A stretch of DNA of 64,000 nucleotides. Source: Echiichthys vipera (Eukaryota; Chordata; Actinopteri; Perciformes; Trachinidae). A program made the position numbers and the translations under genes. Location: the NCBI GenBank assembly GCA_963691815.1, contig OY829668.1:14244643-14308642 (forward strand), read 5' to 3'. The notes beneath the pieces are model-generated. The model worked only from the letters and a program-made list of their open reading frames with translations, made no database searches and was not told where the DNA came from. Below are positions 48,495 to 60,600 of the stretch, in pieces. Numbering within the stretch: position 1 is the stretch's first letter; every line of letters starts with the position of its first letter.

Positions 48495-51400
48495 TGGCAT
48501 CAGGACATACACTAGCAATAGCTTCATATAGAATTTGGACATTAACTAGCATTAGCTTCATATAGCATCAGGACGTAAGCTAGAGTCAACTTCATTTAGC
48601 ATCAGGACATACACTAGTGTTTGCTTCATTTAGCATCAGGATATAAACTAGCATTAGCTTCATATAGCATCAGGAGATACGCTAGTGTTAGCTTCATTTA
48701 GCATCAGGACAATAACTAGCGTTAGCTTCATATAGCATCAGGACATACACCAACATTAGCGTCATTCAGCATCAGGAAATACGCTAGTATTAGCTTCATA
48801 TAGCATCAGGACGTAAGCTAGCGTTAACTTCATTTAGCATCAGGACATTAACTAGCATTTGCTTAATTTAGCATTAAGACATAAACTAGCATTAGATTCA
48901 TATAGCATCAGGACATATACTAGTGTTAGCTTAATTTAGCATCAGGACATACACGAGCATTAGCTTCATATAGCATCAGGATGTAAGCTAGCGTTAACAT
49001 CATTTAGCATCAGGACATACGCTAGTATTAGCTTAATTTAGCATCACTATATAAACTAGCATTAGCTTCATATAGCATCAGGACATACACTAGTGTTAGC
49101 TTCATTTAGCATCAGGACATAAACTAGCAATAACTTCATATAGCAACAGGACATACACTAGCATTAGCTTCATTCAGCATCAGGAAATACACTAGCATTA
49201 GCTTCCTATAGCATCAGGGCATAAGCTAGCGTTAACTTCATTTAGCATCAGGACATAAACTAGCATTAGCTTCATTTAGCATCAAGACATAAACTAGCAT
49301 TAGCTTCATTTAGCATCAAGACATAAATTAGCGTTAACTTTTTTTAGCATCAGGACATACACTAGTGTTAGCTGCATTTAGCATCAGGATATAAACTAGC
49401 ATTAGCTTCATATAGCATCAGGAGATACGCTAGTGTTAGCTTAATTTAGCATCAGGACGTAAACCAGCATTAGCTTCAAATAGCATCAGGACATACACTA
49501 GCATTAGCTTAATTCAGCATCAGGAAATACGCTAGCATTAGCTTCATATAGCATCAGGACGTAAGGTAGCGTTAACTTCATTTAGCATCAGGACATACAC
49601 TAGTGTTTGCTTCATTTAGCATCAGGATATAAACTAGCATTAGCTTCATATAGCATCAGGAGATACGCTAGTGTTAGCTTCATTTAGCATCAGGACAATA
49701 ACTAGCGTTAGCTTCATATAGCATCAGGACATACACCAACATTAGCGTCATTCAGCATCAGGACATACACTAGCAATAGCTTCATATAGAATTTGGACAT
49801 TAACTAGCATTAGCTTCATATAGCATCAGGACGTAAGCTAGAGTCAACTTCATTTAGCATCAGGACATACACTAGTGTTTGCTTCATTTAGCATCAGGAT
49901 ATAAACTAGCATTAGCTTCATATAGCATCAGGAGATACGCTAGTGTTAGCTTCATTTAGCATCAGGACAATAACTAGCGTTAGCTTCATATAGCATCAGG
50001 ACATACACCAACATTAGCGTCATTCAGCATCAGGAAATACGCTAGTATTAGCTTCATATAGCATCAGGACGTAAGCTAGCGTTAACTTCATTTAGCATCA
50101 GGACATTAACTAGCATTTGCTTAATTTAGCATTAAGACATAAACTAGCATTAGATTCATATAGCATCAGGACATATACTAGTGTTAGCTTAATTTAGCAT
50201 CAGGACATACACGAGCATTAGCTTCATATAGCATCAGGATGTAAGCTAGCGTTAACATCATTTAGCATCAGGACATACGCTAGTATTAGCTTAATTTAGC
50301 ATCACTATATAAACTAGCATTAGCTTCATATAGCATCAGGACATACACTAGTGTTAGCTTCATTTAGCATCAGGACATAAACTAGCAATAACTTCATATA
50401 GCAACAGGACATACACTAGCATTAGCTTCATTCAGCATCAGGAAATACACTAGCATTAGCTTCCTATAGCATCAGGGCATAAGCTAGCGTTAACTTCATT
50501 TAGCATCAGGACATAAACTAGCATTAGCTTCATTTAGCATCAAGACATAAACTAGCATTAGCTTCATTTAGCATCAAGACATAAATTAGCGTTAACTTTT
50601 TTTAGCATCAGGACATACGCTAGTGTTAGCTGCATTTAGCATCAGGATATAAACTAGCATTAGCTTCATATAGCATCAGGAGATACGCTAGTGTTAGCTT
50701 AATTTAGCATCAGGACATAAACCAGCATTAGCTTCAAATAGCATCAGGACATACACTAGCATTAGCTTAATTCAGCATCAGGAAATACGCTAGCATTAGC
50801 TTCATATAGCATCAGGACGTAAGGTAGCGTTAACTTCATTTAGCATCAGGACATAAACTATCATTAGCTTCATTTAGCATCAAGACATGAACTAGCATTA
50901 GCTTCATATAGCATCAAGAGGTAAGCTAGCATTGACTTCATTAAGCATTAATTTAGCATCAGGACATAGGCTAGTGTTAGCTTCATTTAGCATCATGACA
51001 TAAACTAGCATTAGCTTCATAAAGCATCAGGACATACGCTAGTGCTAGCTTAATTCATCATCAGGACATAAACTACCATTAGCTTCATATAGCATCAGGA
51101 CTTAAACTACCATAAGCTTCATTTAGCATCAGGACATAAACGAGCATTAGCTTCATATAGCATCAGGGCATACACTAGCATTAGCTTAATTTATCATCAG
51201 GACATAATCTACCATTAGCTTCATATAGCATCAGGACATAAACTAGCGTTAACTTCATTTAGCATCAGGACATACACTAGCATTAGCTTCATATAGCATC
51301 AGGACATACACTAGCATTAGCTTCATTTATCATCAGGACATAAACTACCATTAGCTTCATTTATCATCAGGACATAAACTACCATTAGCTTCATATAGCA

Positions 51401-52520
51401 TCAGGACATAAACTAGCGTTAGCTTCATTTAGCATCAGGACATACGCTAGTGTTAGCTTCATTTATCATCAGGACATAAACTACCATTAGCTTCATATAG
51501 CATCAGGACTTAAACTACCATTAGCTTCATTTATCATCAGGACATAAACTACCATTAGCTTCATATAGCATCAGGACATAAACTAGCGTTAGCTTCATTT
51601 AGCATCAGGACATACGCTAGTGTTAGCTTCATTTATCATCAGGACATAAACTACCATTAGCTTCATATAGCATCAGGACTTAAACTACCATTAGCTTCAT
51701 ATAGCATCAGGACATACACTAGCATTAGCTTCATTTATCATCAGGACATAAACTACCATTTGCTTCATTTATCATCAGGACATAAACTACCATTAGCTTC
51801 ATATAGCATCAGGACGAAAACTAGCATTAACTTCATTTAGCATCAGGACATACGCTAGCGTAAGCTTCATATAGCATCAGGACATACACTAGCATTAGCT
51901 TCATTTATCATCAGGACATAATCTACCATTAGCTTCATATAGCATCAGGACATAAACTAGCGTTAACTTCATTTAGCATCAGGACATACACTAGCATTAG
52001 CTTCATATAGCATCAGGACATACACTAGCATTAGCTTCATTTATCATCAGGACATAAACTACCATTAGCTTCATTTATCATCAGGACATAAACTACCATT
52101 AGCTTCATATAGCATCAGGACATAAACTAGCGTTAGCTTCATTTAGCATCAGGACATACGCTAGTGTTAGCTTCATTTATCATCAGGACATAAACTACCA
52201 TTAGCTTCATATAGCATCAGGACTTAAACTACCATTAGCTTCATATAGCATCAGGACATACACTAGCATTAGCTTCATTTATCATCAGGACATAAACTAC
52301 CATTTGCTTAATTTATCATCAGGACATAAACTACCATTAGCTTCATATAGCATCAGGACGAAAACTAGCATTAACTTCATTTAGCATCAGGACATACGCT
52401 AGCGTAAGCTTCATATAGCATCAGGACATACACTAGCATTAGCTTCATTTATCATCAGGACATAAACTACCATTAGCTTCCTATAGCATCAGGACATAAA
52501 CTAGCGTTAGCTTCATTTAG
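48495..52520 (+). repeat. 34-bp minisatellite (TAGCATCAGGACATA family)
   Basis: About 118 tandem copies of a 34-bp unit: TAGCATCAGGACATA, CACTAGCATTAG, CTTCATT, with ATA/ATT and GTT/ATT variants. It is not a multiple of three, so it makes few open frames. Marked variants show higher-order structure. A block at about 48495-49752 recurs at 49753 onward with an offset of 1258 bases (37 monomers), and another pair in 51.2-52.5 kb is offset by 714 bases (21 monomers). Confidence 0.95.
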
Positions 52521-52999
52521 CCTCTGGTCCTGTGACAGCTGCAGGTGTTTTTAGTCGTTCAGTTCAGTCAGATGCTCGTCACAGACTCAGACACTGGAAC
52601 ATTTCTGCTTCCACTCATCGGCAGCATCTGGTTGATCCCGCCCCAGACCGAACGCTTTATCCTGCCTCCATTACTCCAGCAGCCCCCTGACACCACGGCC
52701 TCCTCTCATGGAGTTCAGCTCTCTCTCCCAATCCACTTCAGCCTCTGCGAGGAAGCGGGACATTTTCACTGATGTTCCAGGAAAAAACTGAGTAAAAGAG
52801 GCAGGGTCTTGTGATGGCGGAGGCTCCATGGGAAATAAATGCTAACTAAAGTGGAGCAGTGGTGGAGGTGCACTCCAGGGACGCGGCTTTAGGCGGGAAC
52901 GCCACAAAGAAGAAAAGCGCGCTCTGGTTTATTATTTGAAACATAAAACATCAGAATATCAGTTCCATTGCAACTTTCTGGTTGAAGGTAGAGCTACAA
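52521..52999. other. Non-repetitive stretch, no gene recognised
   Basis: Unique sequence after the 34-bp array. The 75-codon frame at 52545-52772 has no recognised domain. Confidence 0.3.
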
Positions 53000-53052
53000 G
53001 AGCTGATACTGATGATGATGAGATGATGTTACGATGATGATGATGATAATAC
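53000..53052 (+). repeat. (GAT)n microsatellite
   Basis: Imperfect GAT/GATGAT run (actgatgatgatgagatgat, then gatgatgatgatgataat). Confidence 0.8.
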
Positions 53053-53079
53053 TGCCATTTAAGTCAATATTAAATCAAT

Positions 53080-54084
53080 AAATACATGACTAAATAAATA
53101 AATAATAATAAATAACTGCCTGAATTATGACATTAAAGCCCCTTAAAATTAATGAGGGAATAAATACATAAATAATTGTGTGAATTCCGAAATAAAAGTC
53201 CCTTAAAAATAAATAAATATGTATATGAATAAATGTGGAATTATGAAATAAAAGCTTCTTTAAATAAATGAATAAATATGTAAATAAATTAATTAATAAA
53301 TAAATATGTATATGAATAAATGTGGAATTATAAAATAAAAGTTTCTTAAAATAAGTGAATAAATATGTCAATAAATAAATATGTATTTGAATAAATGTGG
53401 AATTATGAAACACAAGTGCGTTAAAATAAATGAATAAATATGTCAAATAAATAAATAAATAAATATGTATATTAATAAATGTGTAATAAGGAAATATAAT
53501 TAACTTGAAATAAATGAAATATGTAAATAAATGAATATGAATGTCCCTTGAAATAAATGAGTGAATAAATTATTATAGCAATAAATAAACAGATAAAAGT
53601 GGAATTGTGTAATAAATAAAATTTGTGTGAATTATGAGATAAAAGCTCCGTGAAATAACTTACTATTAAAGGTGGAATTATGAAATAGCTGTTCCCTGAA
53701 ATAAATGAGTAAATACAAATAATAAATGGCTAAATAAATAAATAATGGTGTAAATTATGAGATAGTAGTCCCTTGGAATAAATAAATACAAATCAATAAG
53801 ATATAATTGTGTGAATTATAAGATACTTGAAATGAATCAATAAACACATATGGAATAATGAGATAAAGTCCCTTGTAATGAATAAATGAATGAATAAATA
53901 TGTAAATAAATAAATGTGTAATTATGAAATACAAATTCCTTGTAATAAAAAATAAATGAATAAATAAATATGTAAAAAAAATAAATGTGTAATTATGAAA
54001 TAAAAATTCCTTGTAATAAAAAATAAATGAATAAATAAATATGTAAAAAATAAATGAATAAATAAATATGTAAATAAAAGGTCC
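53080..54084. repeat. AAATAAATG-rich minisatellite
   Basis: Degenerate units of about 55-70 bases combining AAATAAATGAATAAATATG, TAAATAAATAAATGTGG and AATTATGAAATAAAAGTCC. The last word resembles the monomer core of the large 21-bp satellite at 18-31 kb. The minus-strand frame at 53090-53446 is a by-product. Confidence 0.85.
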
Positions 54085-54087
54085 TTG

Positions 54088-54127
<40 letters not shown>

Positions 54128-55265
54128 AAATTCGACCAAAATGAATTAGATCAAATATATTTTAAACACAGAAATAGTTGTCACAACCTGTTAAAAACTA
54201 CAAAATATTTATTATTAATAATATTAATATATATATATATTAATAAATATATAGATATATTTATAAATAAGTATTTGAATGTATTTATATACATATATTA
54301 ATAAATATATAGATATATTTATAAATAAGTATTTAAATGTATTTATATATTAATAAATATATAGATATATTTATAAATACGTATTTAAATGTATTTATAT
54401 ATATATTAATAAATATATATATACGTTTTTTAATGTATATATATTAATAAATATATATATAAATAAGTATTTAAATGTATTTATATATATATATTAATAA
54501 ATATATAGATATATTTATAAATAAGTATTTAAATGTATTTATACATATATCAATAAATATATAGATATATTTATAAATAAGTATTTAAATGTATTTATAT
54601 ATATATCAATAAATATATATATACGTTTTTAAATGTATTTATATATAAATTAATAAATATATATATACGTTTTTTAATGTATATATATTAATAAATATAT
54701 TTATAAATAAGTATTTAAATGTATTTATATATATATCAATAAATATATAGATATATTTATAAATAAGTATTTAAATGTATTTATATATTAATAAATATAT
54801 AGATATATTTATAAATACGTATTTAAATGTATTTATATATATATTAATAAATATATATATACGTTTTTTAATGTATATATATTAATAAATATATATATAT
54901 AAATAAGTATTTAAATGTATTTATATATATATATTAATAAATATATAAATATATTTATAAATAAGTATTTAAATGTATTTATATATATATATCAATAAAT
55001 ATATAGATATATTTATAAATAAGTATTTAAATGTATTTGTATATATATCAATAAATATATATATACGTTTTTAAATGTATTTATTTATGTATATATTAAT
55101 AAATATATAGATATATCTATAAATAAGAATTTAAATGTATTTATATATATATACATATATATGTATATATATATTTATAAATAAGTACTCATTTATAAAT
55201 ATACATATACATGTATATATATATATTTATAAATAAGAATTTAAATGTATTTACATATATATATA
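54085..55265. repeat. Very AT-rich array of ~56-60-bp units
   Basis: It begins with a pure TA run (54091-54124), then repeats TATTTATAAATAAGTATTT, AAATGTATTTATATATATA and TTAATAAATATATAGATA. A larger duplication with an offset of 438 bases is visible: the rare variant ATAAATACGTATTTAAATG occurs at 54373 and 54811 with matching flanks. There is no coding content. Confidence 0.88.
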
Positions 55266-55269
55266 TATA

Positions 55270-55525
55270 TATAAATGCAAAGAAAAAGTGCTTCCATCGC
55301 TTTTGTTTTCGTTTGGATGTTTTATGTTGAAAACCCCGGGCGGAAGTGTTGCGACTGTTTCCGTCTGTCATGTTTCTGGTGTTAGCCTGTGTGGCTAACG
55401 TTAGCTGCAGACCACACCGGTCAAAATGAGTCGTAATCACCGAAGGTCTTCACCGTAAACTCGGTAACTCGGTGTCCTCCCGGCTGCTGCCCCGTCATCA
55501 CCGTCAGCTCTGTCCAACGGTACTT
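55270..55525 (+). promoter_or_regulatory. pnpla4: Candidate pnpla4 promoter / non-coding first exon
   Basis: This non-repetitive, moderately GC-rich island sits between two AT-rich arrays, about 2 kb upstream of the pnpla4 start. It contains an ETS/GABP-type GCGGAAGTG (about 55340-55348), typical of TATA-less housekeeping promoters. It also has an ATG (55426) with only a ten-codon frame, and possible donors (for example aacg|gtactt at 55519/55520). Because an acceptor precedes coding exon 1, a spliced 5'UTR exon here is plausible. No transcript evidence is available. Confidence 0.4.
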
Positions 55526-55604
55526 TTCCGTTACGAACGTGGTGTTACCGCTATACTCTTCCGTGACCTTACATCACTTAACGTGTCAGTTTAGTTTATT
55601 TTAT

Positions 55605-56365
55605 AACATTTTTAATAAGACGTTATTACTATTATTGCTTTTAATTATTATTGATTTTATGGAACTATGTTAACCTTTTAAAATGTCTAAAAATGTCTAT
55701 TATTACTGTTATTATTATTGCTTTTATGCAACTATATTAATTATTTAAAATGTGTAAAAGTTGCTATTTTTTACCGTTATTATTATTATTGCTTTTATGC
55801 AACTATATTAATTATTTAAAATGTCTAAAAGGTGCTTTTATTACTGTTATTATTGCTTTTATGCAACTATATCAATTGTTATTATTGCTTTTATGCAATA
55901 ATACAATTATTATTAGGTTTGTTTATTATTAACTATATTAATTGTTTAAATGTGTGAAAGTTGCTATTTTTACTGTTATTATTATAATATTGCTTTAATG
56001 CAACTATATAATTATTTAAAATGTGTAAAAGTATCTATTTTTACCGTTATTATTATTATTATTATTGCTTTTATGTAACTATATTAATCATTTTAAATGT
56101 GTGAAACTTGTTTTTATTGCTGTTATTAGTATTATTATTGCTTTAATGCAACTATAAAAATAATTAAAAATGTGTGAAACTTGCTATTATTACTGTTATT
56201 ATCATTAAGGATTTAATGCAACTTTATTAATTATTTAAAATGTGTAAAAGTTGCTATTTTTACCGTTATTATTGTTATTAATGCTTTTATGCAACTATAT
56301 TAATTATTTAAAATGTCTGAAACTTGCTATTATTACTGTTATTGCCTTTATGGAACTACAGTATA
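55605..56365. repeat. AT-rich ~70-bp minisatellite
   Basis: Roughly ten degenerate copies of a unit combining TTATTATTATTGCTTTTATG, CAACTATATTAATTA and TTTAAAATGTGTAAAAG, ending CTATTTTTACCG. It lies between the candidate pnpla4 promoter island and a LINE tail. Confidence 0.85.
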
Positions 56366-56389
56366 TAATATAATCATGTAATGCTGCTG

Positions 56390-56466
56390 CCCTCTTGGCC
56401 AGGTCGCACTCCTGAAAGACTTCCTGATCTCAGTGGGTTTTTATCAGGTTAAATAAAGGTTAAATC
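56390..56466 (+). mobile_element. LINE 3' tail
   Basis: The stretch from CCTCTTGGCCAGGTCGC through GATCTCAGTGGG and ATCAGGTTAAATAAAGG resembles the widespread fish LINE 3' terminus ending in GGTTAAATAAAGGTTAAAT. Only the tail is present, as expected from 5'-truncated retrotransposition. The family assignment is from memory. Confidence 0.6.
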
Positions 56467-56559
56467 ATTAGTTATTAAAAATGTGTGACTGCTATTGCTA
56501 TTATTACTGTTATTACTATTATTATTATTAATTGCCACATTTGTGTGTAAAAGGAACGT

Positions 56560-57203
56560 CAATTTTAGTTGTCTAAACTTAACCGTCACCTTTTGTCGTC
56601 TAAACTTAACCGTCACATTTTATCGTCCAAACTTAACCGTCGCCTTTTGTCATCTAAACGTAACCGTCACCTTTTGTTGTCGAAACTTAACAGTCAACTT
56701 TTGTCGTCTAAACTTAACCGTCACCCTTCGCCGTCTACACTAAGAAGTCACCTTTGGTCGTCTAATCTTAGTCGTCAAGTTTTGTCGTCTAAAATTAACT
56801 GTCGCCTTTTTTCGTCTAAACTTAGCCGTCTTCTTTTGTCGTTTCAACTTAACCGTCGCCTTTTGTCGTCTAAACATAAGTCACCTTTTGTCATTTAAAC
56901 TTAACCGTCGCCTTTTGACGTCTAAACTTAGTCGTCACCCTTTGTCCTCTAAACTTAACTGTCTTCTTTTGTCGTCTAAACTTAACCGTCGCCCTTTGTC
57001 GTTGAAACTTAACCATCACCTTTTGTTGTCGTCTCAACTTAACCATCACCTTTTGTTGTCGTCTCAACTTAACCGTCACCTTTTGTTGTCGAAACTTAAC
57101 TGTCACCTTTTGTTGTCGAAACTTAACAGTCAACTTTTGTTGTCGAAACTTAACAGTCAACTTTTGTCATCTAAACTTAACCGTCACCTTTTGTCGTCTA
57201 ATT
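56560..57203 (+). repeat. 27-bp minisatellite upstream of pnpla4
   Basis: Tandem copies of a 27-bp unit made of TCGTCTAAACTTAACC followed by GTCACCTTTTG, with scattered substitutions and a few 30-bp variants. Because 27 is a multiple of three, it gives artificial nine-residue repeat frames on both strands. The same family occurs at 43239-43697 and 58769-59541, always in the same orientation. Confidence 0.93.
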
Positions 57204-57208
57204 TTCAT

Positions 57209-57401
57209 TTATTTTTCATTACTGGGCTGACGTTTTACTGCATAGTGTTAATCAAAACACAAGGCGATTAAAAATGGCAACCATATTTTCTGCTTTGGCA
57301 ACCAAAAGACGATTCCCTGTAAAAGTTAGTAATCCAGTAATCCCTCGATGATCCAGAATGGGTGTTCCACAAGGCTCGATCCTGGGGCCTCTGCTTTTTA
57401 G
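57209..57401 (+). mobile_element. LINE fragment with reverse-transcriptase core, copy 1
   Basis: Bases 57361-57399 translate as GVPQGSILGPLLF, the conserved block just before the catalytic FADD-type motif of non-LTR reverse transcriptases. The flanking frame is broken by stops on both sides (TGA upstream, TAG immediately after). A diverged second copy lies at about 59913-60114. This copy is just downstream of the 27-bp minisatellite and about 65 bases before the pnpla4 start codon. Confidence 0.75.
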
Positions 57402-57467
57402 TGAGAAAACAAAGAAAAATCTAAACCTGACTGTTGATAGTGCTCACGTCTGCGCAGGTGTTGAAGG

Positions 57468-57647
57468 ATGGCCGTCCTGAACTTGTCCTTTGCCGCGTGT
57501 GGTTTCTTGGGGATCTACCACCTGGGCGCCGTGGGGGCCTTCCTCCGCCACGGGGACAAGCTGCTTGGCTCCCTCAGGGCCTGCGCGGGGGCCTCGGCCG
57601 GGGCCCTGGTGGCCGCTGTGATGATCACGGCTCCTGACCAGTTGGAG
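57468..57647 (+). CDS. pnpla4: pnpla4 coding exon 1
   Basis: This exon encodes residues 1-60, from MAVLNLSFAACGFLGIYHLG through TAPDQLE. It holds the oxyanion-hole glycines and the catalytic serine (GASAG, Ser43). The donor is GAG|gtaaag, phase 0. The sequence is markedly GC-rich compared with its AT-rich surroundings, as expected for a coding island. A tgcgcag acceptor 10 bases before the ATG suggests that the 5'UTR is split and a non-coding exon lies upstream. Confidence 0.96.
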
Positions 57648-60600
57648 GTAAAGTGTCCGCCACCACCTCAGCGGGGGGGATGGGGGGGCCCAGGGGTCTT
57701 TGAGGGGTTTCCAGAGGTCCCCGCGCAAAATAGGCCTCACAGTCTTTGTATAATTCAGAAAACACATCATCATTTTCACTGTCAGCATCGTTCCTGCCCT
57801 CTTCTCTGGTGCCTCACAGATTAGAGAAGTGCTGCTCTCAGCATCGCGGCAGGAGAGCCGTCTATCCTCTTAACATTTAACACTCGCTGGCTCTTAGAAA
57901 TGAATATTTGGGATTGAAATGAAAGATATAACTTCATAATGCAAAAGTCCTTGAACTGTATCTGTGACGATTCTCAGTTAGGATTCAAAGTCGATCAGCA
58001 GTAGAGTTTTGACCTTTTGTGGGGGACTTGAAAGATATAATGTGTCGAATTTCAAGCATTAAAATGTCTAAAAAAGATTACACCTGTGTTACATATTTAG
58101 TTGAGTTGTGTACTCTTAAACGAGATGCACAACAAGGGCTAGGGAAATGCAGGTTTTTGCAGAGAATTGGAGGAGACCTCTGCGGATAACTCAGCTGCCT
58201 ATCAGATAAACTAGCCGAGCTAACGTTAGCGGTGACTAAGTCCAACGGCATCAGAAAAACACTGATTTTTGAAGGTGCAACTGCTTAATTCAGTGTTTTT
58301 GCCGGTTTTAATCATCTGACAGGTTTGTTTTGACGAGAAGGAGACCTCTGCGGATAATTAAGCTCCTGATAATAAAGGAAACGATGAACAGGGAAGAATG
58401 GTTAACCAGAAGAAAGGGATCGAAAGGACATTCAGAATCTTAAAATGACACATATGGAAGTTATTCCGTTACTTTTACAGGTGTTACAGATTTGTGCAAT
58501 TGTATGTCCTGAGACAGATAACTAATTATCCAAAATACTGAGACACTTTACTTTGTATGATTAAGTGATGAAGTCATGAAGTCCAATTTAAAGTATGAGT
58601 AATGATGCCATCGCAGTGTTTGTTTGCGCCTTTTCCAGAACTGTAAAGAGTTCACGTACAGGTTTGCTGACAGCGTGCGACGACAGCGGTTTGGAGCCGT
58701 CACCCCGGGGTACGACTTCATGCTCACACTGAGGTAAGTTCTTACTGATGTGGGACTGAGCAAACATGGTGGTCTAAACTTAACCGTCACCTTCAGTGGT
58801 CTAAACTGAACTTTCACCTTTTATTGTCTAAACTTGACCGTCAGCTTTTGTCGTCTAAACTTAACCGTCACCTTTTGTGGTCTAAAGTTAACCGTTGCCT
58901 TTTGTCGTCTGAACTTAACTGTTGCCTTTAGTGGTCTAAACTTAACCGTCGCCTTTAGTGGTCTAAACTTAACTGTCGCCTTTTATCGTCTACACTTAAC
59001 CATCGCCTTTTGTGGTCTAAACTAAGCGGTTGCCTTTTGTCGTCTAAACTTAACCAGTGCTTTTAGTGGTCTAAACTTAACCGCCGCCTTTTGTCGTCTG
59101 AACTTAACGGTCGCCTTTTGTCGTCTTAAGTTAACCGTCGCCTTTAATGGTCTAAACTTAACCGTCGCCTTTAGTGGTCTAAACTTAACTGCCGCCTTTT
59201 GTCGTCTTGCCTTAACCGTCACCTTTAGTGGTCTAAACTTAACCATCACCTATTGTCATCTAAATTTAATTGTCACCTTTTGTTGTCTTAATTCAACCGT
59301 CACCTTTTGTTGCCTAAAGTTAACCGTCACCTTTTGTCTATACTTAACTGTCACCTTTTGTTGTCTAAACTTAACCGTTGCCTTTTGTTGCCTAAACTTA
59401 ACCGTCACCTTTTGTTGCCTAAACTTAGCTGTCACCTTTTGTCTAAACTTAACCGTTACCTTTTGTCGTCAAAACTTAACTGTCACCTTTTGTCGTCTAA
59501 ACTTAACCATCACCTTTTGTCGTCTAAACTTAACCGTCTATGTGTGGATCCTCTCAGGGAGGGGATCGAAGAGATTCTGCCCAGTGAGGCTCACAGTCTG
59601 GCCACCGACCGCCTCTACGTCTCAATCACGCACGCCAAAAGTGGCAATAACCACATCGTGTCCCGGTTCAGCTCCAGGGAGGAGCTCATAAAGGTACCCT
59701 CCCCCCGCTCTAAACACAACCCTAACCCTAACCCCACATTATTTTACACCCTTGTTTTCCTTCACTCTACTTTCAGGCGCTGCTGGCCAGCAGCTTTGTA
59801 CCGGTCTATGCTGGATTCAAACCTGTGGAATTAAGAGGAGAGGTAATGGGCTGTTTCACTTTTCTGGGTATACACATTTTCAAGCATTCTTACTGCATCA
59901 GACTCAGTTCTTTTATTTCACATTTTTTTTATTGCTGGGCTGACGTTTAACTACGTAGTGTTAATCAAAACATAAGGTGATTAAAAATGGCAACCATATT
60001 TTTAGTGTCTGCAACCAAAAGCTGACTCCTTGTAAAAGTTAATGTTCACTAATTCATTGACAATCCAGCATGGGTATTCCACAAGGCTCAATCCTGGGGC
60101 CTCTGCTTTTTAACGGTCAACTTTTGTCGTCGTTTTGGTATGGGCATTTGAGACTTTGACATCAGTATACCATCGAGTACCCACTCCTTTTATTTGCTTT
60201 GTAACTCTCAATGTCTTACTTATATGTGCTAATATGGAAGTCTGATTGTTTTGACCAACGATTGAATTTGCCGAATGGCGTCCGTGTAGGTGAATCTAAG
60301 GGCGCACTCACACTGTCCTTCTGTACCGGGTCAAAACCGGTTTTTCAGCTAAAGCCTAGTACGTTTAAGCAGTGTGAATGCACCCGTTCCGCGCATAACT
60401 GCGGACAGCGGGCCGTGGACGGCGTGCACACGTGTACGAGCACGAGCCCTACGGCGGTAGCGGTATGTGCGCCTGTTCGGACATAGAAAATAGAACGACG
60501 GACCACATTTAACAACAACGGCGGTGAAAGGTTCATGTTGGTGTGATGCGGAGGTGGAGTGTCTACTGCAGATTTGGTCGATGAAAATATTCCAAAACAG

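Noticed and set aside
59719..59735. Interstitial telomere-like CCCTAA repeats
   Set aside because: Only about two copies, within the 83-base intron 3; consistent with chance.
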